From: Smittia aterrima
Taxonomy: Eukaryota; Arthropoda; Insecta; Diptera; Chironomidae
Assembly: GCA_033063855.1 (NCBI GenBank)
Contig: CP093829.1
Location: 23,033,537-23,097,536, forward strand
Direction of reading: 5' to 3'
Length of the DNA: 64,000 bases
Shown here: positions 23,177-35,780 of the stretch, one piece after another
How positions within the stretch are numbered: the stretch's first letter is position 1
Layout: each line of letters starts with the position of its first letter
Notes under the pieces: generated by a model
What the model saw: only the letters and a program-made list of their open reading frames with translations
Told to the model about the DNA's origin: nothing
Databases searched by the model: none
Program-made: the position numbers and the translations under genes

Positions 23177-23830
23177 TTATTTCCTTTTGGTCTCGTCTCC
23201 TTCCTGTCCTTCTTGTTCTTCTATCTCGTCCTTCACCTAAAATATAAAATACAAAATTAAATTTTGAAAAATAATTTTTTTAATTTGTTTTCCAATTATT
23301 TCTACTTTGCAAAAGATTCTACTTCAGTTGTAGGAATTTCGGAACGCTGTCGTATAAATCTTTTGCAAAGTAAAAAAGTTGGATAACAAATTAAAAAACT
23401 TATTTGAAACAGAATCTGAAGCAGAGTTGCCACCATTTTGGTTCCTTCTCGGGCAATGCCTCGACCCACCGGCGAGTTCTCGCCAGTGGATCTTCTTGGT
23501 ATTGCTCTGCCCGAGAAGGAAGCAGAAGCGTTGGGACGTATCTCTCGGGCAATGCCTCGACCCACCGGCGGGTTCTTGCCAGTGGGTCCTCTTTTGCCCG
23601 AGACAAACGTCTCAACGCCTGTTTCAGATTCTGTTTGATACTTACCTGTGGGTTCTCTTCGCATCCCTCTGCAAAAGAGAACCCATTCTTCACATACTCG
23701 AACCATCTTGCTTCCTTTTCTTCCCGTTCTTCATCCCATTCCTGTCCATATTCGTCTTCGCTGTCCTCTTCGCTGTCCTCTTCTTCCCAAACAAAATTCA
23801 ACCACTTTTTCGCCATTTTCCTAGTTTTTC
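23177..23830 (-). CDS. Small, very acidic spliced protein (76 residues), unrecognised
   Basis: On the minus strand an acceptor (cgattttttttcag) precedes the exon at 23830. The ATG is at 23816, the first coding block (23816-23646) gives 57 residues and ends CAG|gtaagt. The last exon (23236-23177) follows a ttttag acceptor, in phase 0, and adds 19 residues ending DETKRK. About 29 of the 76 residues are Asp or Glu. A non-coding first exon is suggested by a gtaagt donor at 23998 (minus strand), and an AATAAA (minus strand) lies at about 23114-23119. The 409-nt intron contains the palindromic repeats described separately; if it is retained, the frame stays open for 81 more codons with the 16-residue unit EDPLARTRRWVEALPE twice. 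No known family was recognised. The protein may be a young, lineage-specific gene. Confidence 0.45.
23281..23393. repeat. Foldback repeat inside the small-gene intron
   Basis: Arms 23281-23318 and 23357-23393 are inverted copies, including a perfect 15-bp match (actttgcaaaagatt with its complement) and further imperfect pairing beyond it. The loop is about 38 nt. Confidence 0.7.
23406..23637. repeat. GC-rich block of two nested palindromes between inverted ends
   Basis: The outer ends match as a 14-bp inverted repeat (23407-23420 with 23623-23636). Inside are two related palindromic units. In unit 1 (23442-23521) the outer arms pair perfectly over 14 bp (ttccttctcgggca with its complement) and enclose a second hairpin (ccaccggcgag / ctcgccagtgg, 23466-23489). 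Unit 2 (23541-23605) has arms tctcgggcaa / ttgcccgaga and the same inner hairpin, slightly diverged. The block is much richer in G and C than its surroundings. It resembles a small non-autonomous inverted-repeat element, but no clear target-site duplication was found. Confidence 0.65.
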
Positions 23831-24589
23831 CTGAAAAAAAATCGAAAAAAAAGAAAGAAAATTAATATTTTGTTAATTCTGGTTATTTTAGGCATTCATA
23901 ACTGTACTCGAATCAGTACTTGAGTTATGAACACGAAAAACACAAATATTTTTTTTAACATGCTTGTTTTACCGCGAAATTTTAATTTATTTACTTACGT
24001 TTCGATTTTCGCTCGTATTTTGCTCACAATAAATTGTAAATTAACGAAAATCCAAAACTTGCTTAGATACCGATTTTCCAAAATTTTCGCGAAAAAAAAA
24101 ATGTTTGCTGAGATTTTTTTGAAATTTATGTTTTGTCTCAATTCCGACATTTTATGGAACTGAAGACATGTAGAAGATCATTAAAAAACCTTTTTCGATG
24201 TTACGCAAAGTGTAACGAATCTATAAATTCAAATCTGGTAGGCAAACGAAAGTTCAGAAAGTAAACAAAGAATTCAAAACCTGAAAATCAAAACATTCGT
24301 AAATTTGTAGAAAAAACAGTTTTGTGACGGAAATAAGTCAATAAACAAGAAGAAAAGTGCATATAAGTCCTCGGTAGGATCGCTGTGTATCAAGAAATCA
24401 AAAGAAATGAACGCATCCGCGAGATTTTGAGATAAAATCAAAAAAAAAATTTTGAAAGCTGAAAAGTGAAAATTCATCAGAAATGTCGTAAATTCGCCAA
24501 AGTTTGTGTCCATTGCCGACAGTTCATTTTCAAAATGAGTCGGGACAATGATTTATCTGGTGAAAGTGACAAAAATACATCAAACATCA

Positions 24590-24742
24590 AAAGAGATCCA
24601 GTGAAAACAAAGAAAATCTTTGAGCGCATTTCGTGAATAGAAAAAGCTCTCGTCGAATGTTTCGTGATGAGAACGAAGTTGTGATGAATCACTGAGGTGG
24701 TAAGAACTTTTGAAAGCCAACGAGAAATTGATGAGAATGTTG
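24590..24742. repeat. Direct repeat, copy B
   Basis: Second copy of the 22835-22998 segment, lying about 1.6 kb downstream of copy A in the same orientation and lacking two short stretches (about 9 and 6 nt) present in copy A. Confidence 0.8.
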
Positions 24743-27700
24743 AAAGAGCAGAGTAACGTGTTAAGTTGTGAAAAACGAAACTTCTTCCAAGTCATGTTGA
24801 AGCAACAAAGAAAGCGAAGGATAAATCGATTGTTATGGATTTCTTTCGAGATGTGATAGTTCGAAGAGTCCTCAGGCTCGATTTGATTCATCGATGTCGA
24901 CTGATGTTGATTGATTACGGAAGGTTTTGATTTCATTAGTGTCTGCTGTGTGTCACAGCCACAATAAAGTTATAATGAATATGAGCGACGATTTAAGCGC
25001 TCCATCAACACCATTCGCATGATCCTTAATTGATTGTTGAAAAGCGACGCAAATGAAGCTTTTAAAATGTCTTCGTAATCATTTTCCGGTAAATTTAATT
25101 AATGTTCTAAAAAGTCTTTTGAAAGATTTCTCACTTTGATGTTAAGTCGATAAAAGAACAAAGCAAAAGTTTTCTTCAATTTTCCATTAGCAATCTCATT
25201 CCTCCGATAACAAAGCTCATAAAAATTTATGTACAAAGTGGGACAGAGATAATCGTTACTTGATTTATAGCGAATCCATTATCACTGACAATGTCAATAA
25301 ATTACGTTCAATCTTTGTAAGTTAATCGATCGCACGAACACGTCGATTCGCTTTAAGATTACAAACTGATTGACGATTTTATCATCCCGAACGTGATTTT
25401 CTTCATCGCATGGACAACGCGAATCGATGAAATTTAATTAATTCTGCCCAGTCGAACTCGCCTACGATGAAAAGCAACAATGTTTCGAAATATTTCTTGA
25501 GGCCTCCAAGGATTGTCAGAAAATATCGACGAGAAAATGTTTTCCCGTCTTCTCGGAACGAAGGAAGGCAAAAGCAACAAAGTTTTTTCGTTTTCTTTTC
25601 CCTCCGAACGAAAGTTTGAATGTTTTCAACGGGAAACGACAACAAGCATCGACAAGCCGGGACGCATAAAATGTCATAAACTAACATGAGAGACGTTGAT
25701 GCTGGCTGAAGCGTTACCGTTGATGTTAACTGGAACTGAAGAGGCGACAAGATTGAATAATGAATGACGAGGCGAAGCTCACGTCGAGGCCTCGAGGTCA
25801 CATCTCATGATTTAAGCATTCCGGCGATTACAGTCGACCCAAATTTTCATGTAAAAATAAAAATTTCACGAGCTTTGCGAGCTGTGAAGTGCAGTGAGTT
25901 GTAAATGGAAGAAACGAGTAAGACATTTAGTTTCAAAAGGAAAAAGAAAATCTTTATTTCAAAGTTAAAGAAGAACAAAATAAACTTTAGTTGGTCCCAG
26001 CAGGAAAACAAAATTAGCTTCAACAAGACAGTCGAGCATCAAATTCAACTTAAAGTCTTAAAAAGCTTTAAAGCTTCTCGCCCTCACAATTTCGAGTTCG
26101 TAAAGATTTCCTCATTTCTTTCATCATAAATAATATTTTAATCACGTTCGCACAAAGTTTTCGCATAAACATCCAACAGTGAGATTGCGGTTAATTGCCT
26201 TACAACAAAAACTTTTCATTGACAATGGCGAATCAATTTGTAAAGCACAAGCATTGAATGTTAATTGACTTTTGGTCGAGTGGAAAAGAATTCTCGTAAA
26301 GCGATTTGAATTCCAATTAATTCTTGACGGGAGACCTGTGATATTTCATTTCAAAGACTTTGAGCGATTGGAAAAGTGATTAAAATTCAATTTCATTTCC
26401 ATCAACTGCACTCACACTCGATCAACCAACGCGAGTCTTTGACATGATTATGAATAATCAAAAGTAATTAAGCGTGGCAATCGACAGAAAGCTTAATCGT
26501 AATTTTCACGCGTCGATTTGGGTATAAAGTCATTCGATTACTCTCGGAAACATCTGCCAAATGTTTCGCAGCAACAATCTCGTCGGAAGAAAATATCGAT
26601 TTTCCATTTTTCTGTCGCCGAGAGTCCTCAAAGTCGTCAGAGCGGCGGGAACGAGATGAAAATTGCAGCAATTTACTCGAGAAATTATTGACAGCGAACC
26701 AGAGGACCTTGAGTGATATCAAACGACATGTGCTGATAATGTCAGCTTTCATTCAATTTTGCGACAAAGTTTGACTGCAATTTTTCAGTTTTCTCCAGCA
26801 ACTTTGTCCTTCTCTCATGTAATTCACTCAAGCTTTAAAGCATTACTTGCACAATGTGCTGATTGTCTACATAACCGCAGTTGCAATCTGCTTAGAGCTC
26901 TTCAAGTTTTCTCTTGCAAATTGTTTCATTGTCTCCCTTTTGCTGAACGATGCTTCCATGTTTTGCCAGAGTTTTATCATGAAAGCAAAATAATGTTTTA
27001 TGGGTAACAGAGCATCATGATTTCTATTCAATTGAAAGCTTTGTTGCAGGTGTCAAACTCTTTTCTATTATGTGTGCAACATAATCATATGAACCACGGC
27101 AATCAGTTTATAAATTATTTGTCAATAGGAGACAATAAACATTTTTTCTCTCGCATCTGCGAGTTTATAACGAATATTCTGAATCAGCTGGTGATACATT
27201 TATCGAGCATGAAAACATTTTGAGCGAATCATCGTGACGCACGATGTCGGAAAGCTTTTCTACTCTGTCATTTTCATGAATTTATATTGCAGACTCCAAG
27301 GAAATGTTTGAAGTTTTTCGATAAAACATCAAAGAATTTCTTTTTATTCAAATATTTGTGAAGCAAAACTCTTGGCAGCTTTAGTGAAAGCTTTTTCCCT
27401 TGCAAATGAAGTTTCTTTCCTTTTTGTTTACCTCGAACATGAAGCTTCGCTAACACTTCAAACATTCGTCAAAGCATTACGAGAGTCTGCTTCTAACCAA
27501 ATGAAGCCAATTGTAATATTCTGAAAGCATTTGAGTCATTTCAATTAAAATAATGAGCAAAAGCATCCTCGAGCATGATTAATTAAAATATCCAATAATT
27601 TTGATTATTTCCGAGAACTTTGTTTCATTTCAATCTCGAGAGAAAAGCATCCAAGTTGAACTTCAATAATGTCAAGTCTTCAGGGAAGAAAGAAAATCGA

Positions 27701-28924
27701 AGCTGATTACGACATGAAGGGCGAGGGAGTTCCTGGTTGTCGCGTTGGATTAAACTATTGAATGGAAGCCATAGACTTTATCCTTTCGTTCACCTGTCGA
27801 TGGCTTTTCCAATAACAAAAATGATAATCTTTTCTATGCAAATCTTGAAGCTTTCAACGCTAAGCTTTTGACTTCACCTTTCAATAAAGTGAGAAGCTAA
27901 TTTCCGCATTAAAAAACTCTTTGAGATGATTTTATCTCAAAGCCTCTCGAGAAGATCTCTCTCTCGCCACAAAGTGCATAAGCTCGTAAAGCTTTTCACG
28001 GAGTCTCCACATGAAAGGAATTTACTTCCCGAAATTGTTTTAGTGGAGAAGGAAAATCTCTTTACCTACCGTCAGTGGGTGAACAAGCATGAAAACAAAA
28101 TTTTTATTTCTGCCATATCGATTTACAAAGCGAATGGAGAATTTGTCTCATGAATAATAAAGCCGCCATGATCTAATCTCAGCTCCATCTCCAGCAAAGT
28201 GTATGTGACTCTTTCCATCGATTTTCAACTCGAGTTCCATTTACGAGCGCGGAAATTCGACTTTATCCTTACGAATTATGAACTTTCTTTCGGAGAAATC
28301 GATAATTTTGTTTTTATTATTTTCGCTTTTTATTTATTCGCCAACATTTATGAGGCACGCACATCGACTGATGCTCCTACGCGTAGCCATGTTTAGATGG
28401 GCGGTGGTTGATACTTAAAGTAAAACTCCCTTTGAGAATAAAAACAAAACTTACGATACAACAGGCGACTGAATGTTTATGAGGTTGCGTGACGAAAGGC
28501 AATGCTAATGATCGCTCGTATGTATGTTAAAGTCGTCGAGTGTTGAATGTGCAGAATGACCGCATATGAGAAGCGATTACTAAGTGAATAGAGCAACGAG
28601 TGAGGTTGAAACGAGTAGCCAGTGAACCATTAATTATAGAGTTAACAGCAAACTTTAAAAGTTTTTCTTTTTTATAAAAAACGCAAACAGAGAAAAACGT
28701 TTGCATTTTCCGGAAAATAATAAAAAATTAAATCCACAAGGAATAAAAAATTTCATTCGGCTCTTTCAGGCAAAGAGAACCGCTCGCATTCAGCTATCGA
28801 ATGTCAAAAGTGACGGAGCTTACACTCGCTGCAGGAAAGCAGGAAACAAATAAATAATCAAAACATAAAGAGATCGGATAAGCAAGCGAAAGAGAATCTA
28901 CAGTGAAAGCGGAAACACCTGTTG
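24743..28924. other. Intergenic region upstream of MCTP
   Basis: No coding exon could be supported. A 118-codon minus-strand frame with an ATG (24936-24580) runs into repeat copy B and is not conserved in copy A. The MCTP promoter and 5' untranslated sequence should lie in the last part, but no TATA/initiator pair stood out. Confidence 0.35.
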
Positions 28925-31900
28925 ATGATGGCAGACGGCACAACGCTCCATCATTCATCATCCACAAGTAAGTTTTTGGACGCCTCTGAGTTTTGTTTAT
29001 GCGCAGATATCGCCTCGCAAATCAAAGCAAAATAATTGGGTCGAGTAGTCAACAGCTGAACGTCGAGAAATCCTTTTTTTTTGGGAGGGAGAGTGAACGC
29101 TTTGATTATTCGAGCGAAAGCTTCGACTTGAATAACTTATCAAGAGATCACAAAGCTTTTCGTGTGGGAGAATGAACTTTTTGTAATTAGGTGTTCGTCT
29201 CTTTATCAAGAACTTTAAAATATGATAATTGAATTTTAACAAAGTTCTTTCTCAAACGTTTAAGGAGAAAGATAAAGAAATGAATTTTCCTGAGAGCTGT
29301 TAAAACTTTTAAACATTTATCTCCGTCGGACGTGAAATTCCTTTCTTTGAGAGTCGTCAGGGAATGAAGGAAAGTGAATTGACAAAGAAGAAAAGCTCGT
29401 TGAGAATTTCCAAGCGAGAAATTTTATTTATGTTAATCAAAGGTTGTTAATCTTAAGTTCACTAACTAAGTTAGCAAGCTCATCCGTTAAGATAACGACT
29501 CATTTGAGATTAGCTCTTAATCGCAGGTTTGTCTCGATCAATAAAGTAAACATTTTCGTTAAGCTTTGATTGCTCCCACAGATTGCAATAAAGTTTTGTC
29601 ATCAACTTCCCACAAAAACTTTATTCATCAAAAACAATTTAAAAAAGTTTTTGGAAGCTTTTCAAATTAAAACAAAACTAAAGCCCTAAGCAAATATTTG
29701 AGTCGAAGCTTTAAAAGCTTTTCCAAACGAGAAAAGGTGTCGATCGGGTGAGAGGATGAGAAAGGGAATTTGACACCAAACCATCTGCAGAGCGGATGTA
29801 ATAATGAGCTCAACTTGAGAAATATTGTTATCGGCATCGCGAGGGAACCTTTAGAGGGAAAAGCTCAATTTTATTTGGTGAAAATGATTTCACTGATTGC
29901 TTCATTTAAAGTTGGAAATGGAAACATAAATGATTTTCCTCTCGGCTCTTTGAATTATTCCGGAAATGTCTCCTCGAGGCATCCCTCGAATTATCTCGAT
30001 TTAAAAGTATGAAACAGCTTTCCGTGTCTCATTAGCTGAGGCTCAAAAGATTCGTTTGCGTTCATTGTACCATGAGACGACGTCAATTGAGAAGAAGTCT
30101 ACATGAAAATTACAGAAAAACGAGCAAATATTTGAATTAAATTTTAATCCATTTCATGTTTTCATCATGAGCTTTTAATGAAAAATGTTATGTCAGCTTG
30201 TTTTATGTCGATCCATGTCGTATTTGATGGCGACAAACAGTTTTATGGATTAACGGACTAGCCGGAGAGTTGTAGTGGCTACCCAGCAAACCAACGTAGC
30301 GACGTTAAAATGATTTGCTGTTCTCACAGCGATTGCCAAATAAAGTTTGTTCTAAGCTGTTGATTCTCGGTTGCCAAAATCGAAAGGTTCCTGAACCCTT
30401 ACTACACTCACTCGAGTAAAGAAAAATCGTTTAAAAACCATTTTCTTGACAGAGCCTTCGAGGGAAAATCTACATTGAATATTCACGAAACGAAAATTGA
30501 TACAAATCAAAATATTTATTCACTCGAATATATTTTCGCAACATTATTGGATAAACAAATTGAGTTTGTCAATTTCTCTCCGCAGCAAAGCTTTCAATTC
30601 GTTGAATAAACATAATCAATTCCTTCCTTTAGAAAAGTCAAAAGCAAGTTTGGAATCTCGTTGCTCGTCGCTTCGAAAACATTTAAGTAAATCAGCCTCG
30701 GAATTAAGTTGCAAGGAATGCACGGGAAGTGCGACGAGCGACTCAATCACGCCATTCCCATCGCCACAGAGAGCAAAGAGTGCCGCCAATCCAAGTGTTT
30801 CCACAGTCCTACAACGCACATCGGGATTTCTTAGCAGTATCAAAGTACGAGTTCTCGAAATCGATAAATCACAGAAATTAACAATTTTCCTTTCCTTTAG
30901 AATCGATGGTCGCGTGGACGAAGCAAAGAACGAGGCAGAAAGTCACCGGGATCTGGTCAATTGCTGGACGATGACCGTGATAACAGTGACTACGCTGCCG
31001 ACAACAGCTCCGATCATAGCTGCTCATCAACGCCATTCGAGTCGCCACTTCATCGTGCAACCATTTTGAAAGATTCACCCTTAGCTAGGCTACGAAACAA
31101 CCTCAACGAAAACAACAATAAAAATGATTTTTCTACCAAAAACTCCACGACTGCTAAAATCGAGTGCGAACCATCAACGAGTAGCTACAATCCCAATCAA
31201 CAATCAGCGTATGATGTGATAAACGTAAGCTATCAAATGACTTGTCGCCAATTAGTCGACGATGAAACGACGTTCTCCTTTTTCAGAGTGACGAAACGCT
31301 TAGGCGACGTGAGGCTTGCTTACGTCAACATTCGTTTTTCCAATTAAAAGTGCATTTAGTTAGTGGACATAATCTAACGGCAATGGACAAGAGTGGCACG
31401 AGCGATCCGTACGTGAAGTTTAAGCAAAGCGGTCGTCTCTTGTTTAAAAGTCGAACTGTGCATAAAGAATTGAATCCGATGTGGGATGAGACGTTCACGT
31501 GTCCAATAGAAGATCCCTTCCCGCCAATTAATGTTAAGGTAAACGAGATAAGCAACAACTGACCCATTCAAGTGAATAATTGTTTCCTTTAGTGCTTCGA
31601 TTACGATTGGGGTCTGCAAGATGACTTCATGGGCGCCACAAAGTTTAGCCTCACACAATTAGAACTGAACTGTCCGGAAGAAATCTATTTGAAGCTCTCA
31701 GATCCGGGTCGACCGCTCAAGGACTTGGGCGAAATAAAGATTGTAGCTACGTTGATGCCGAAGACACAGGAAGATAAGGAACAGGTAACGGAAAATTTTC
31801 TTTTCACTTTTCCTCTCGCATGTGCAATTTTTTTTCGTAAATTTTCATTAAAAACTTCAAAGCATTCAATTTCCAGATTCACAGCGACCGAAGAGTTTTT

Positions 31901-34900
31901 TCTTTGTGTTCTTGTTGAAATTGTTTCTCGTCTCGTTACTTAACTTAAATATTTAATATTCAGGATTTGTTCAGAAATTACGTAGAAAATTGAAAGTTAG
32001 ACTCGAAGGAGAGTTGCACTCGGTCGTCGCCCATTTCACGTAATTAATGAACGAACACCTAAGTAACCTCTTTTCTTGTTGGTTTACGTTGCGTTCAAGA
32101 ATATTTAATTAACCCTAAGGAAGTGAGAAGAGAATGCCGCGGAGAGTTTGAAACAAAACCTGACAGAAAAGCGACAAGCTTTCATTTCCGTGTAATTCGC
32201 AAACGAATGAATAAATTATTTTTACTCTCGCGTGCTCCTTTTTGGATCAAGAAGTTCAAACGAAACAGCAAAACTTTGTGAGTGAACCTCAAGTTGATTG
32301 ACTCGAAAACGATTAAAAGTTCCTTTGCCATTGACACTGAATTATCGTTCATCGTCAGGTTGAATAAAATCGATTTTCTAGCTCGTCCGCAAGGTTAAAA
32401 AGTTTCTTCTTTGATCAGTTGATTGCATTGATAGTGAGCGACATTCAATTTGCTGGGAAATAAAAAATAACCGAAGAGAGAGAGACTTAATAAAAGATTT
32501 TCTCATTGTCCCGAAAGCGAGCATATTCATGAACTTTTTTTATTGCTTATATACAATGATGACCTACATAAACTTTTATCACACCAACCGCCATGGAAAA
32601 ACCTAGCCTAAGTTTTATTATTGCTAGCGACTTCCTCTTCGATGGAGGAAGCGGCACATGTGATATTGAAAATCTGTCCCCGAGCTTTTGTTTTTTTCTT
32701 GAAGGAGAAAAACAATTCTTCTTCGTCACAAGTTGTCGCTGGAAAGAGAGCCTGAAGTGCCAACCGTACTCGGGCCGTGAAAGATTTTATAAATGTAGAC
32801 AGTCGAGGAGAGATAACCGAGCTCGAGTTTGAAACAAACAAAAACAGATCTAATTCAATAGAATACATTGATTCTACTCTCAAATTGACAATTTCGTGAT
32901 GAACATTAAGATTTTAAAACAAGAACGAAAGCTTTCAGAGCACTGCACGTTTTGACTGTCGTCTACCGAATTCAATCTTCAAAAAGATTTCATTTTGTTA
33001 TTCAACAAGTTTTGATGTTCTCGGTAGAAAACAGTTCTTCCCGTCAATTTCTTTGTTATCCTCACAATTTTCCTTCCTCTCTGCAAATGGCTTTCAATAT
33101 TAATAAAAAGAAAATTCATCTCGACGACCTCTCGTTGTTGTTCTCGAGGGTTGAAGCCAAGCGAGGCCGTTTCACTTCATTCGTTTTGATCTCGTCTGGA
33201 GATTTATTGACTAATTTTGAGTAGACGATGGCGACATTTTTTAAGCTAAGCACGTTGAATGAAATTTAGGGTTCGTGAATGCAATCGAGTTGATGAAGAT
33301 CTACACCAAAAAAATTGCTTTCAATTTTTCTTTTCGTGTCTCGTACTCTTTTCGTTTCGCTTGCGTGTTTTTTAGCAAGGAACTTTAACATATTTTCAGT
33401 ATTTCCAACGAAATCCTAAGCTCGCCGAGGCCTCAAAGCGAATGAAATCGCAGATATGGAGCTCAGTTGTAACGACTCTTCTTGTTGAAGCGAAAGGACT
33501 GCCAGCTGTTGATGCTGGTGATGAGCCTTTCGTCAAGTTTAGGTGAGAGACACTTTGCATCTCGAGATTGATCTAAATTACGAATTCTAATCTAGACTTG
33601 GTAACGAGAAATACAAGAGCAAACCATCATTAAGAGCAAAGTGGCTGGAGCAGTTTGATTTGCACTTGTTTGAAGAAGATCAACTACTCGAAGTCATTGT
33701 CTGCTCGAGGAACGCAAACATCGGCAAATGCATCATTGACCTTAAAAGTCTTCCAAGAGAAACGACGCACCGCCTATGGAATAAATTCGAAGACTGCCAG
33801 GGCGAGATTTTCTTGTTGCTTACAATCAGTGGAACGACGTCATCAGAGACGATCAGCGATTTGACGACTTACCGCGAAGATCTGAATGAGAGGAAATCAC
33901 TTGAGAAGAAATACGTAAGAAGAGCTTTTCTAACTTTTCAATCCTTCAACTTGATGACTCGTTTTCTATCACAGGCTCTCTCTAAATTTTATCAAAACCT
34001 TCGTGACGTCGGACATCTCACTGTGAAAGTTTATGGTGCAACAGGTCTCGCTTCGGCGGATATTGGCGGCAAGTCGGATCCGTTTTGTGTTCTTGAATTA
34101 GTCAACAGTAGATTACAAACGCAGACTGAGTACAAAACATTAACACCAAATTGGAATAAGATTTTTACCTTGTAAGTCGCTCTGAGCTCAACGACAATAA
34201 CACGATTCTAACATTTATTTCTCATTTCGAACAGCAATGTAAAGGACATTTCCTCTGTGCTTGATGTTACGGTTTTCGACGAGGACCGAGATCATAAAGT
34301 GGAGTTTCTTGGACGTGTCATGATTCCCTTGCTTCGGATTCACAGCGGCGAGAAGCGTTGGTACGCGCTGAAAGATAAGAATCTAACGACACGAGCGAAA
34401 GGGACATCGCCACAAATTCAGTTAGAGTTGACAGTGGCTTGGAATCCAATTAAAGCGGCGATAAGAGTTCTCGAGCCAAAGGAAGAGAAAATGGTGCAGC
34501 AGGAGGCAAAGTTTAAACGTCAATTATTTTTGAGGAACGTTACCAGGCTCAAGGAGATTATAATGTTTTTCATTGACGTTGGGCAATTTATTCAGTGAGT
34601 GCCTCAAAGCTTACAACGCCCAACAGAAAACTCAAATTTTCTTTTCAGATCCTGTTTCGAGTGGGAGAGTCCTATCCGATCATTTTTCGCTCTTATCGTT
34701 TGGGTGTGCGCTTGTGTTTGGGGCGACATTTCAACGCTTCCTGCTGTCGGTCTGCTGTATCTGCTCAAGTAAATGCCACTTAAAAATTGTTTTCGAGGAG
34801 TTTCTAAACTTTTGTGGCCTTTTCCAGAAATTGGTTTGTTAAATGGGTTACGGGCGCTTCGGTACAAACCGTACACGATGACCTGGATTTCAGTGACGAC

Positions 34901-35449
34901 GAAGATGACGATGATAAGAAGGATGAGGAGAAGAAGACGATAAAGGAACGACTTCAAGCCATTCAAGAGGTGTCTCAGACCGTTCAAAATACGATTGGCT
35001 TCTTAGCATCATTAGGCGAAAGTGTGAAAAAGTAAGTGAACAAGGAAAGGTCAAGTGAGGTGATATAGCGATTCATGTCGAACCTTTGTCCTTCTTTAAT
35101 CCACAGCACGTTCAATTTTTCCGTCCCCGAGTTGAGTTGGCTTACAGCTCTTCTTTTGTTTGGCGCTATGCTTGTCCTTCATTTTATACCAATTAGAGCT
35201 TTACTTATGATCTGGGGCATCATCAAATTTTCGAAGCGAATCATTCGACCCCATGCTGTTGCGAACAACGAAGTTCTCGATCTCCTATCGCGTGTTCCTG
35301 ACGACGAGGAACTCGTAAGTGTGAAGGAGAAGTTTCTCAAAACTTTCGTTTAATGTTTTTTTTTGTCTTCACAGATTCAATTCAGAGAACTTTCACTTCA
35401 ACAAACAGATCCAACCCGTCGCGATCCACGAAAGAAAAAGCAATCATAG
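28925..35449 (+). CDS. Mctp: MCTP: multiple C2 domain and transmembrane protein
   Basis: Thirteen exons join exactly in phase to 882 residues: 28925-28967, 30633-30844, 30901-31224, 31287-31538, 31593-31784, 33400-33542, 33596-33914, 33975-34171, 34235-34594, 34649-34768, 34828-35031, 35107-35314 and 35375-35449. MCTPs are ER-anchored calcium sensors; the fly protein acts in presynaptic homeostasis. C2A (about residues 212-335) has the full set of acidic loops (MDKSGTSDPYVKF, DYDWGLQDDFMG). C2B (about 359-480) lacks most of them (VDAGDEPFVKF; loop 3 without Asp). C2C (about 507-625) keeps SADIGGKSDPF and DEDRDHKVEFLG, with Glu in place of the last Asp. A hydrophobic segment near 691-720, an acidic Asp/Glu/Lys linker (about 735-755) and a second hydrophobic segment near 798-835 form the membrane anchor. 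Residues 1-195 are low-complexity, Ser/Arg/Asn-rich. The first exon and start codon are inferred from the phase match alone. Confidence 0.93.
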
Positions 35450-35758
35450 AACGATAGAAAATGCTTCCCGCTTAGCGAAAATCTCACAACATTAATTATC
35501 GTCGAACGTAAGAACTTTTTTCCTCTTTTCTCGTTGTTGAATTTTTAATCAATCTCACGAAGAAACTTTTCTTTCGAACCTTTTGAATGTGATCGAGATG
35601 TTTTGAACCTTAAAATCAAAAGATTTAACTATTGAATAAGTAAATCAAACTATGAATGTAGATAGAGTTGAAGATGGAGAAATATTCTTTAAGTTTATCA
35701 CAAGTCTAAAGCTTTTACTTAACAATCAAGACAAACATTTTCCTTTTGCTTCCCTTTT

Positions 35759-35780
35759 AATAAATTTTCTGATTAATAAA
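35759..35780 (+). terminator. Tandem poly(A) signals downstream of MCTP
   Basis: AATAAA at 35759 and again at 35775, about 310-330 nt after the MCTP stop. Confidence 0.45.

Noticed and set aside
24580..24936. 118-codon minus-strand frame with ATG overlapping repeat copy B
   Set aside because: The matching part of copy A is frameshifted, so coding conservation is absent.
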